Of a DNA stretch of 33,550 nt, positions 6,400 through 13,307 are shown in pieces. The stretch lies in the NCBI GenBank assembly GCA_019163135.1, contig JAFLKR010000133.1:1-33550 (forward strand), given 5' to 3'. The translations under genes were made by a program, and so were the position numbers. Each line of letters starts with the position of its first letter. Positions within the stretch are counted from its first letter, which is position 1. The stretch comes from Desulfobulbaceae bacterium. Its GTDB lineage: Bacteria; Desulfobacterota; Desulfobulbia; Desulfobulbales; Desulfobulbaceae. The notes under the pieces were generated by a model. The model had not been told where the DNA came from. It did not search any database and saw only the letters and a program-made list of their open reading frames with translations.

Positions 6400-8823
6400 C
6401 TACGGCTTGATCAAAGATTCACCATGGTATCTGTTTACAGGCAACGGTACGGTTTCCGGTTGTGGCGACTGGCACGCCGGATTGGCGATTATCTCCAGCA
6501 CCCCTTCCCGTATCAGTCGCTGCTGCGCCCCCAAACCGGTTGGATCACGCTTTGCCAACCAGATCAGGTTATCGCGGAGCACGGCTTGCGCCTGGACGAA
6601 CTCGCTCAATTGATCAAGGGTCCGAAATAAATTCCAAGCACTGATACTGGTGTCGGCATGCTGCTCGCCCTGGACACGACAACGGGCCTCCAGTACCTGC
6701 TCCTCAAGGATGCGGGCACCGGCAAAATCGCCTTGATTCCAGAGTGTCCCGGCCAGATTCCCCATGCTGGTGAGGGTGTTCGGGTGATCTACCCCTAATG
6801 CCCGACGGCTGGTTTCCAGCACTTGCTCCTGCAACGCGCAGGCACGAGTAAAATCCCCCTGATCTCTAAACGTTTCTGACAGATTGTTCATGCTGATCAG
6901 GGTGGCGGAATGGTCTCCACCTAGTATTAAGCGACGAGACTCCACCACTTTTTCTTGCAAAATTCGGGCCCCGGAAAAATCGCCTTGATGCCTGAGCGTT
7001 TCGGCCAAATTATTCATGCTATTGAGCGTGGCCGAGTGGGTTTCGCCCAACAATTCTTTACAGCCCTGATACTCGATATCCCACCAGAACTGAGCAGCCT
7101 GATACCGACCGGGTGCCCATTCATGCCACCCCAGCCAACCAGCCAAATTGAGACTGTCGCAGTTGTCAGCCTCTCCAGCCAGCATCTGCACATGAGGTAG
7201 GTAGAGCGTCAGCGTACGGTGCTGGCGTATATCGTCGGCACCCTCCATCCGTTCAGCCAGCACGGTCATGGCGGCGGCACGTAAGTGGCTTTGTCGCTCT
7301 TGATTGATATCATGATACCGCAGCGTATGACAAACCAAAGAATGAACTCGATAGGCGGTCATATCTGAGGTTTCTTCGGCCAGAGATTGACACAGGATTT
7401 GTTGCAACCCGAGAACGGCACGATTCTCCCCCTCCTGTGGCCCGAGGCCGTCGCCAAAGGCCAGGGTGGCTGTCAACAACTCCACCGGAATGGGGGCCGC
7501 AGCCAATTGCGTCGCCAGACGCAGAGCATCCCGCCCTCGTCCATCCAGTTGCTGAATGCTGGTCAACAATGTGGCGGCGATATACGGGTTATACCCGTGG
7601 TGGGGCAGGTCTTCCTCGAATTGAGCCGCCAGACCTAAGGCCTCCACGCAGGGCCAGTCCAGACTTTGACAAAAATGGTTATAACCGTGACGACGACAAA
7701 CAGTGCGGGCCACGTCCAGAGCCAACGCATGGCCATCCAGGTAATCGAGAATCTTATCAATCGCCTCAGCTTCGTCCAAACCGGGTGGATGTTCGAAGGT
7801 AAGCAGGCTCCGGGCTTCATCCCACGCCAATTCAGCTAGATCTATGCACTTGCCTATGCAGTCTATCCTTTGAGAACGGGTTGTAATTAAGGTCTGTCCA
7901 CGGCCTGAGGGCGCCATCCATCCTTCCAATTCACTCCCCTCACAGGCCGCCAGATCATCAACAATCCAGAGATAGGGCTCGGTCAGCAGGCGACCGATAT
8001 CGGCACGTAGGTCCTGATCACTCTTGTCGCGAACCCTTAAGCCCATTTGCCGTGCAAAACCAGCCAATTGACTCGAATAGGCGTGCCGGCGGCGAATGCT
8101 CAGCGCTTCTGCCGATTCGGCCAAGTCTTCGCGACTTCCCAACCCGTTAAACCAGAAAATACCACCGGGCCACCTGGAGCCAAAGCGCAGCGCATACTCT
8201 TCAACCAGAATCGATTTACCGACACCGCTGCCGCCGCGTACCTGAACCATTCCACTGCTAAAGCGCAGAGAAGACAAGTTGGTGGAGAGGGAGGTATGGA
8301 TGTCCCAGAGGTCGGAAGCCCGACCGACAAAACGATTAGAGCCGCAACCGTGATAGTTGCCGTACCAACGCGGTTTAACCTGGGGACGCAGGTCTCCGAA
8401 GGTCCCCTCGATAGGACGAATGGCTTCGCCAATACGTCGGGCCAGTTCGATGTAATCCCCTTCAAAACAGAGGTAGAGCAGGTCACCCAACTGGTGCGGC
8501 TGATAGGGGGCAAGACTGGCCTCCGGATTTATGACCAGCAATCGTTTGACCGGTGCCGTCTTCGCTTCAACGGCGATTAAACCTGCAGTGAGTTCCCATT
8601 GGCAGACCCGGGACTGAGAATAATCCATGGAAAACCAAGCTAACAAAGCCTTGGATTTGGACAACCCCCGGTCGATGCTCGCCTGGATTGCTTCCGCGCC
8701 CTCGACTTCGTAATGGTCAATCCAGATGCTGAGACCTTCCGCACGGAGAGCCGCGACCAGGGCATCGACACCAACACAATCAGTATGGTGATAACTGATA
8801 TAAAGATCATAGCTCTGATTCAT
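6400..8823 (-). CDS. TIR-NB-ARC-TPR protein (bacterial NLR-like STAND ATPase), putative anti-phage sensor
   Basis: An 807-residue protein with three parts. A TIR domain (about 3-135) begins YDLYISYHH; the Glu expected to be the NADase catalytic residue is E77 in VCQWEL. An NB-ARC STAND ATPase follows (about 165-500) with Walker A GGSGVGKS at 197-204, Walker B LWIVDD near 285-290, TLITTRS near 311-317 and an MHD-like VHSLV near 490. The C-terminus has four 42-residue kinesin-light-chain-type TPR units (DNA 6544-7047), the likely ligand sensor. This is the layout of prokaryotic NLR-like immune proteins, where target binding oligomerises the STAND module and activates the TIR enzyme. The start at 8823 is chosen because GAGG lies eight bases upstream; the frame stays open to 8985 without an ATG. 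A terminator follows the gene and a caspase gene lies beyond it. Confidence 0.88.
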   Translation of the reverse strand: MNQSYDLYISYHHTDCVGVDALVAALRAEGLSIWIDHYEVEGAEAIQASIDRGLSKSKALLAWFSMDYSQSRVCQWELTAGLIAVEAKTAPVKRLLVINPEASLAPYQPHQLGDLLYLCFEGDYIELARRIGEAIRPIEGTFGDLRPQVKPRWYGNYHGCGSNRFVGRASDLWDIHTSLSTNLSSLRFSSGMVQVRGGSGVGKSILVEEYALRFGSRWPGGIFWFNGLGSREDLAESAEALSIRRRHAYSSQLAGFARQMGLRVRDKSDQDLRADIGRLLTEPYLWIVDDLAACEGSELEGWMAPSGRGQTLITTRSQRIDCIGKCIDLAELAWDEARSLLTFEHPPGLDEAEAIDKILDYLDGHALALDVARTVCRRHGYNHFCQSLDWPCVEALGLAAQFEEDLPHHGYNPYIAATLLTSIQQLDGRGRDALRLATQLAAAPIPVELLTATLAFGDGLGPQEGENRAVLGLQQILCQSLAEETSDMTAYRVHSLVCHTLRYHDINQERQSHLRAAAMTVLAERMEGADDIRQHRTLTLYLPHVQMLAGEADNCDSLNLAGWLGWHEWAPGRYQAAQFWWDIEYQGCKELLGETHSATLNSMNNLAETLRHQGDFSGARILQEKVVESRRLILGGDHSATLISMNNLSETFRDQGDFTRACALQEQVLETSRRALGVDHPNTLTSMGNLAGTLWNQGDFAGARILEEQVLEARCRVQGEQHADTSISAWNLFRTLDQLSEFVQAQAVLRDNLIWLAKRDPTGLGAQQRLIREGVLEIIANPACQSPQPETVPLPVNRYHGESLIKP
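6544..7047 (-). repeat. Four tandem 126-bp (42-residue) TPR-coding repeats
   Basis: Units begin with G-E/G/V-x-H and carry NNLAETLRHQGDF-like cores. The first three are strongly alike (MNNLAETLRHQGDF, MNNLSETFRDQGDF, MGNLAGTLWNQGDF) and the fourth is degenerate (WNLFRTLDQLSEF). They form the sensor end of the TIR-STAND protein. Tandem identity at this scale favours unit gain and loss by recombination. Confidence 0.85.
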
Positions 8824-9690
8824 AAGCATTTCCTCAATCCGGATAGTTTGGATGTACATCCCCCCGAAACTTTGGCTCTGGTCCAGCAAACGGCCTTGGC
8901 GTTCGACCGCCCTGCCCTCCCATAATGTCCAATAATTATGGGAAGCGAAAACGTCATTGTGCAGTTCATCGCCTTGCAGGTCATGCTATTCTCCTTGATT
9001 TCCGGAAGATAAGGCAGGCAAACGGATGGCGATAACGAATCGTCTTTGCAGCACATTTATTTCTCATGTTCTGTTGTGATTTAATGGGGTTCTATCCAAA
9101 GCCCAGTAGTTACGTTGCGAACAACCCACTTGATTACGCAACGCTCCAAACAAATTTATGGTCGGTAATAAGGCTGGCAAGCAAGCGGGTTGAAAACTCG
9201 CTGGCATCAACAGTCACACTGCAGAGGCTCTTCGTCGGAAGGTACGAAGCCTGCTTCAATTTTTTCATACCGACGGCAGGCGCACTTCCCGTAATATTTT
9301 CATAATCATCGCGCCCTGGTCCTTGCCATGACTGAAACTTTTCAATTACCGTGCCAAAAATAATTTTCTGAAAAACTTCAGTATATCAAAATGTTAGCTA
9401 TAAGGTCCCGAACAAATCATTCTCAACTTGAAACATCCAGTCTCACATTAAGACCTAGAACGTATATTTAGCCGATGTAACCGTTCAAGTTAGTTCATCA
9501 GTAACCGTAACCCGTAACGAATCGTCCTTTTGCACCGGCAATCCTCTCCCCATAAAATAAGGAACGACGGTATATATTTATCTTTCGGCTAGTTAACAGA
9601 TATTTTCGGCAAAGTAGGTGTAGATACTGCCCTGTTCTTCAACAGCCCCCCAGGTTGGAATCTTTCAGCTATAATAGTTCTGTCCCCTTT
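8824..9690. other. AT-rich, mostly gene-free stretch upstream of the TIR-STAND gene
   Basis: No intact gene was recognised here. A 54-codon minus-strand frame (8984-8820) has a fine AAGGAG site and overlaps the TIR start as ATGA, but its residues do not look protein-like. The frame continuous with TIR upstream to 8985 looks more like coding sequence. A 12-base direct repeat TAACGAATCGTC occurs at 9033-9044 and 9515-9526, each followed within two bases by TTTGCA or TTTTGCA. From about 9320 to 9620 base composition is clearly more AT-rich than the core genes, consistent with acquired DNA. Confidence 0.5.
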
Positions 9691-9822
9691 TTATATGCGG
9701 TGAGAGGCAACTCGGTTGCCCTTATAGAAACACTCAACGATCGTCTCGGTGTAACGGAGCTCCACCTGCTCTTTCACCAACCGATGGGGGGCACTGTAGA
9801 AATGCCCTTCCAGTTCAACGTG
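9691..9822 (-). pseudogene. Relic of an IS21-family transposase (IstA), C-terminal fragment
   Basis: On the minus strand 43 codons read HVELEGHFYSAPHRL then VKEQVELRYTETIVECF and end in ASHRI-stop. This matches the beta-barrel segment near the C-terminus of IS21-type IstA transposases (V-x-V-x-G-x-YYS-x-PH-x-L ... VE-x-RYT ... GRRVASH). A TGA immediately precedes the fragment and the normal C-terminal tail is absent, so only this piece survives. It abuts an integrase relic on the opposite strand. Confidence 0.7.
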
Positions 9823-9824
9823 TC

Positions 9825-10031
9825 ACTGTCACCACCGAATGGGTGCGTAGCCTCGGCTGCCTTGAACCGCCCCCTGCCGTGGAGAAGCCCTTCACAGCTC
9901 AAATCGCCGCCTTTGCTCGGTATTTGCGCGAGGAGCGAGGGCTATCCCCCGTCACTATTGCGACACGTTATGAACACCTGGCCTGGTTTTTTGAAAGCCT
10001 GCATCCGCATCGGGACGCGTTGCACACCTAG
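9825..10031 (+). pseudogene. Relic of a tyrosine integrase, N-terminal SAM-like domain only
   Basis: The plus-strand frame reads WVRSLGCLEPPPAVEKPF then TAQIAAFARYLREERGL, SPVTIATRYEHLAWFFESL and stops. The helical pattern and the ARYLREERGLSPVTI-type motif are typical of the core-binding domain of tyrosine recombinases. The catalytic domain is absent after the TAG at 10031. The fragment starts where the opposite-strand IS21 relic ends, so this is a recombined scar of mobile elements. Confidence 0.55.
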
Positions 10032-10482
10032 CCCTTAAAATATTGGGCAGAGTCATGACCTCGGGATATTGATGATGCCACGAAAGATGGGGAAGGAATG
10101 CATTCAAGATAATTTTTCGAGACCACATCGGGCCAAGCTGTGGTGTCAGGGAAAAATATTGGTGATCTCCTTGCGATTCCAACTTTCACCCAGAGCGGTC
10201 AGGCGGAATATAGTATTGACGGGCAACAGACCTATTTGCTATAGCTTACTGCCAATCGCCATGCCTGTTTTCCCTCAGGATGGCCAGAGCAGCAAACAGT
10301 ACGGCTAAGGTTACGCAGGGGAACCCTATTGCGGGAACCACGCTGATGGACGCCGCACGGGTGTTCCCAAAATCGGAAAAGCAGATGTTTGAACCATCAT
10401 CCGGAAAACGTGACCACCGGTTGCTCTGTGCACGACAGGCTGGGCGAACAAAGATCATCCTAATAGAGGTCCAGGATATCCC
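10032..10482. other. Gene-free spacer upstream of the CoaD-like gene
   Basis: Open frames exist here on both strands, including one of 68 codons ending inside the next gene, but none has a ribosome-binding site or a recognisable family. The stretch separates the mobile-element scar from the plus-strand metabolic genes. Confidence 0.45.
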
Positions 10483-11013
10483 ATGAGAGGAATCTACGCT
10501 GGAAGTTACGACCCGCCGACCAACGGCCATCTGTGGATGATCGAACAAGGTGCCAGGCTGTTCTCAAAATTTTTCATCGCGGTCGGACAGAATTCCCAGA
10601 AAGAGTACACCTTCAGCCTGGAGGAACGTCTGGAAATGCTACGGGAGATGTGCGCCAGATTCAACAATGTCGAAGTGGTCCATTTTGAAAATAAATTTCT
10701 GGTGAAATACGCCGAAACCATCGGTGTTGACTACATTCTTCGCGGCATCAGGAATGAGAAGGACTACACCTACGAACGGAGCATGCGGTACGTCAACAGC
10801 AACATGAACGAGACTATTCAAACCCTGTTCATGATGTCGCCTCGGTATCTGGTGGAAGTCAGTTCCAGCATGGTCAAGGGGTTGGTCGGTTCAGATGGGT
10901 GGGAACAGATTGTCAGCGAGTATGTTCCGGAATCGGTTCATAGCAAAATATTAAATAAATTCAAGGATATAAACCCGCATCGCTCCAACAGAAGAACACC
11001 TGAGACACGCTGA
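10483..11013 (+). CDS. Cytidylyltransferase-superfamily protein resembling phosphopantetheine adenylyltransferase (CoaD)
   Basis: A 176-residue nucleotidyltransferase. The first motif GSYDPPTNGHLW contains the T/HxGH nucleotide-binding signature. FSLEERLEMLREM, DYILRGIRNEKDYTYE and VSSSMVKGL occupy the same positions as the FSLEER, RGLRxxxDFEYE and ISSxxVR motifs of CoaD, which converts 4-phosphopantetheine to dephospho-CoA. Standard bacterial CoaD is about 160 residues. This copy differs in the middle (MRYVNSNMNETIQTLFMMSP) and has a longer loop after the SSS motif, so it may be a divergent CoaD or a paralogue with another phospho-acceptor. AGAGGT lies upstream at loose spacing. No operon partner. 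Confidence 0.65.
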   Translation: MRGIYAGSYDPPTNGHLWMIEQGARLFSKFFIAVGQNSQKEYTFSLEERLEMLREMCARFNNVEVVHFENKFLVKYAETIGVDYILRGIRNEKDYTYERSMRYVNSNMNETIQTLFMMSPRYLVEVSSSMVKGLVGSDGWEQIVSEYVPESVHSKILNKFKDINPHRSNRRTPETR

Positions 11014-11384
11014 AAGCAAACGACACCCCCTCTTTTCCTATTCGCTGTCTTTTCCTTTCCATGCAGATTAGGCTGTTCAGCAACTTGCCGCCGACGGCCT
11101 GATTACCGCCCTTGTGCACGGCGATGTTCCTCAGTATCGACTCGCAACTCATCAAAGATCAAATCCCTTATATTGGTAAATTAAGCGCTTATAGGTTATC
11201 CATACCCTTGGCCGCACGAGTTAAAAGGAGTCGTACATTCCGTGGGGAACAAAGTGCTGCCAGGAAGGGTCGGTTCGCCATCAGGGTTTACGGAAGATGA
11301 ATCGATGCACGGCATGACAGGCATAGCAACGGGCTGTAAGATCATCGGCTACAACAACATCAATTAATAAAATTAGAGCGAATT
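11014..11384. other. Gene-free spacer between the CoaD-like gene and terC-family gene
   Basis: No intact gene recognised. A minus-strand frame at about 11281-11365 contains one CYACH haem-like motif and stops at 11281, possibly a relic or chance. Another minus-strand frame near 10961-11155 has no recognisable family. Confidence 0.4.
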
Positions 11385-12170
11385 ATGGAATGGTTGTGGG
11401 ATATTAGCATCTGGAGTTCACTGCTGACGCTGACCGTGCTGGAAATTGTTCTCGGCATAGACAATATCGTTTTCCTGACCCTGCTGGTCGGGAAAGTGCC
11501 GGCCAAAAAACGCCCGTTCGCCCGTCAGTTCGGCCTGCTTGCAGCCATGGGCACCCGCATTCTCCTGCTGATGTCGGTGGCCTGGCTCGCAAAATTGGTC
11601 GCACCGTTGTTTGAGGTCATGGGGCACCCGGTTTCCGGACGTGATCTGGTCCTACTGTTCGGCGGCCTGTTCCTGATCTATAAAGCAGTGACCGAGATCC
11701 ACGGCAGCCTGGAAGGCGGTGAAGAAATTCAAGGCCCCAAGCATATGGCCTCGGCGCTGCCACTGGTTATCGCCCAGATCGCCATAATCGACATCATTTT
11801 TTCCTTGGATTCGGTAATCACCGCCGTGGGGCTTGCCGACCATCTCTGGGTGATGGTGACCGCCATTGTCATCGCCATCGGCGTCATGATGGTGGCGGCC
11901 CGCTCGATCGGTGATTTCGTCGAAAAGCACCCGACCGTCAAGATGCTGGCCCTGGCCTTTCTCGTCCTGGTGGGCGTGGCCCTGGTGGCCGAAGGAACCG
12001 GTCATGAAATGCCCAAAGGGTACCTCTATTTCGCCATGGCCTTTTCCTTTCTGGTGGAGATGCTCAATCTCCGTCTGCGCCGCAAGACCGCCCCGGTACA
12101 CCTCCACCAGATTTACGATGAAATCGCCCAGGAAAAGACCAGCCCTGGCGACAATGAGCGGTTGCAATAA
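11385..12170 (+). CDS. TerC-family integral membrane protein
   Basis: A 261-residue polytopic membrane protein of the TerC/YgdQ/YoaE family. The paired family signatures are clear: VLEIVLGIDNIVFLTLL at residues 18-34 and the inverted-repeat counterpart IAIIDIIFSLDSVITAVGL near 132-150, each with the acidic Asp-Asn or Asp-Ser pair thought to bind metal. About seven membrane helices are visible, followed by a soluble tail. TerC relatives are implicated in tellurite resistance and in manganese export or metal loading of exported enzymes; the specific role here is unknown. The gene stands alone with a weak ribosome-binding site (AGAGCGA). Confidence 0.85.
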   Translation: MEWLWDISIWSSLLTLTVLEIVLGIDNIVFLTLLVGKVPAKKRPFARQFGLLAAMGTRILLLMSVAWLAKLVAPLFEVMGHPVSGRDLVLLFGGLFLIYKAVTEIHGSLEGGEEIQGPKHMASALPLVIAQIAIIDIIFSLDSVITAVGLADHLWVMVTAIVIAIGVMMVAARSIGDFVEKHPTVKMLALAFLVLVGVALVAEGTGHEMPKGYLYFAMAFSFLVEMLNLRLRRKTAPVHLHQIYDEIAQEKTSPGDNERLQ

Positions 12171-12602
12171 CTGCAAAATTTAATGGCCTTGACAAGACGA
12201 GCTAATCAATGCGCAAAAGGCAGGATTCCTCCAGATACCCCGCCCATGGTCGATGGTGTTTAATATGTGCCATGGTTTTCCCCCGCCCTTTTCGCTCCGC
12301 ATCTTCTTGTGCTGCACCCGCTGCCGGGCAAGAATTCGGCTCTCTGTCCACCGTTTTATCAGCAATGCGGTCAACCCCGGTGGACAAGCGGGGAGAAATA
12401 TGCAACTGACGCCGGTATCCCCTGCGCACCCGCTAAAAGTGTTCGCGTAGTCGTGACCGGCCAGGTCACCGCCCACCCTTGAAAAAGACCAACATCCGCC
12501 GAAAGCAAAGTATTCACAAGACAACGTTGACCTGTAAGAGAGTTCAGCTTATCTTGGTCAAGTTACAAACCGTATTTGGAGAGGAATAAGAGGGTAGGAA
12601 AA
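12171..12602. other. Spacer between the terC-family gene and pdxH
   Basis: No gene recognised; frames on both strands lack ribosome-binding sites and protein-like composition. The right end carries a plausible promoter for pdxH. Confidence 0.45.
12527..12554 (+). promoter_or_regulatory. Candidate sigma-70 promoter of pdxH
   Basis: TTGACC at 12527-12532 and TTATCT at 12549-12554 are separated by 16 bases, about 50 bases upstream of the pdxH start. Confidence 0.35.
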
Positions 12603-13241
12603 ATGGATATTAAAGGATTGCGTAAAGAGTATAACAGTCCGGTACTCAGCCGGGAGATGCTTGCCCCCGACCCATTCCGCCAGTTCGAGCAATGGTTCAA
12701 CGATGCCTGTCATGCAAACCTGCCCGAACCCAATGCCATGAGCCTGGCCACGGTGGGGGCAGATGGCCAACCGACCCTGCGAACCGTACTGCTGAAGCTG
12801 TTTGATCACAACGGCTTTGTCTTTTTCACCAATTATAGCAGCCGCAAGGCGCAACAAATCGCCGGAAACCAACAGGTGTCCCTGCTCTTTCCCTGGATCA
12901 AACTGGCGCGCCAAGTGGCCATCACCGGCATTGCTGAAAAAATCAGTGCAGCTGAATCGGCCCGCTATTTTGCCAGTCGGCCGCGCGATAGCCAGTTGGG
13001 CGCCTGGATCTCACAGCAAAGCTCGGTGCTTTCCTCCAGGCAGCTGTTGATGATGGAACTGGATAAAATTAAAGCTAAATTTCTTAAAGGGGAAATCCCC
13101 CTGCCCGACTTCTGGGGCGGATACCGGGTGCGGCCTGTCAGTATCGAATTCTGGCAGGGCCAGACCAGCCGCCTTCATGATCGTTTTCTGTATTCTCATC
13201 AAATTGACGGCAGTTGGACGATTGAACGGCTGGCACCCTGA
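12603..13241 (+). CDS. pdxH: Pyridoxamine/pyridoxine 5'-phosphate oxidase
   Basis: A 212-residue FMN enzyme that makes pyridoxal 5'-phosphate from the pyridoxamine or pyridoxine phosphate, the last step of vitamin B6 synthesis or salvage. It is collinear with E. coli PdxH: RTVLLKLFDHNGFVFFTNY, SSRKAQQI, LLFPWIKLARQV, RPRDSQLGAWISQQSS, FWGGYRVRP and RLHDRFLYS, ending in the characteristic RLAP. The start MDIKGLRKEY matches family length better than an upstream ATG at 12576. The enzyme uses O2 as electron acceptor in aerobes, so its presence in an apparent anaerobe suggests low oxygen exposure or another acceptor. The MscS-like gene follows after 66 bases. Confidence 0.93.
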   Translation: MDIKGLRKEYNSPVLSREMLAPDPFRQFEQWFNDACHANLPEPNAMSLATVGADGQPTLRTVLLKLFDHNGFVFFTNYSSRKAQQIAGNQQVSLLFPWIKLARQVAITGIAEKISAAESARYFASRPRDSQLGAWISQQSSVLSSRQLLMMELDKIKAKFLKGEIPLPDFWGGYRVRPVSIEFWQGQTSRLHDRFLYSHQIDGSWTIERLAP

Positions 13242-13307
13242 CCTGCGAAGCCCTATACCCGACCGCTTCCTTCGTCCACCTCTACATTCCTCCTCCTTGA
13301 CCTGACC

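Noticed and set aside
8820-8984. 54-codon minus-strand ORF with AAGGAG site and ATGA overlap with the TIR gene
   Set aside because: Residue content (many C, W, M, K, no pattern) does not look like a protein, and the adjacent frame looks more coding; kept only as a finding.
10280-10486. 68-codon plus-strand ORF upstream of the CoaD-like gene
   Set aside because: No ribosome-binding site or family resemblance, and it runs into the next start.
10961-11155. 64-codon minus-strand ORF overlapping the end of the CoaD-like gene
   Set aside because: No Shine-Dalgarno sequence, no recognisable family, and it overlaps a better gene.
11281-11365. Minus-strand frame with a single CYACH haem-type motif
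   Set aside because: Only one haem site, no start codon or ribosome-binding site, and the frame stops at once; may be chance or a very old relic.
12180-12524. 114-codon minus-strand ORF between the terC-family gene and pdxH
   Set aside because: No start signal, composition is not protein-like, and it spans the pdxH promoter region.
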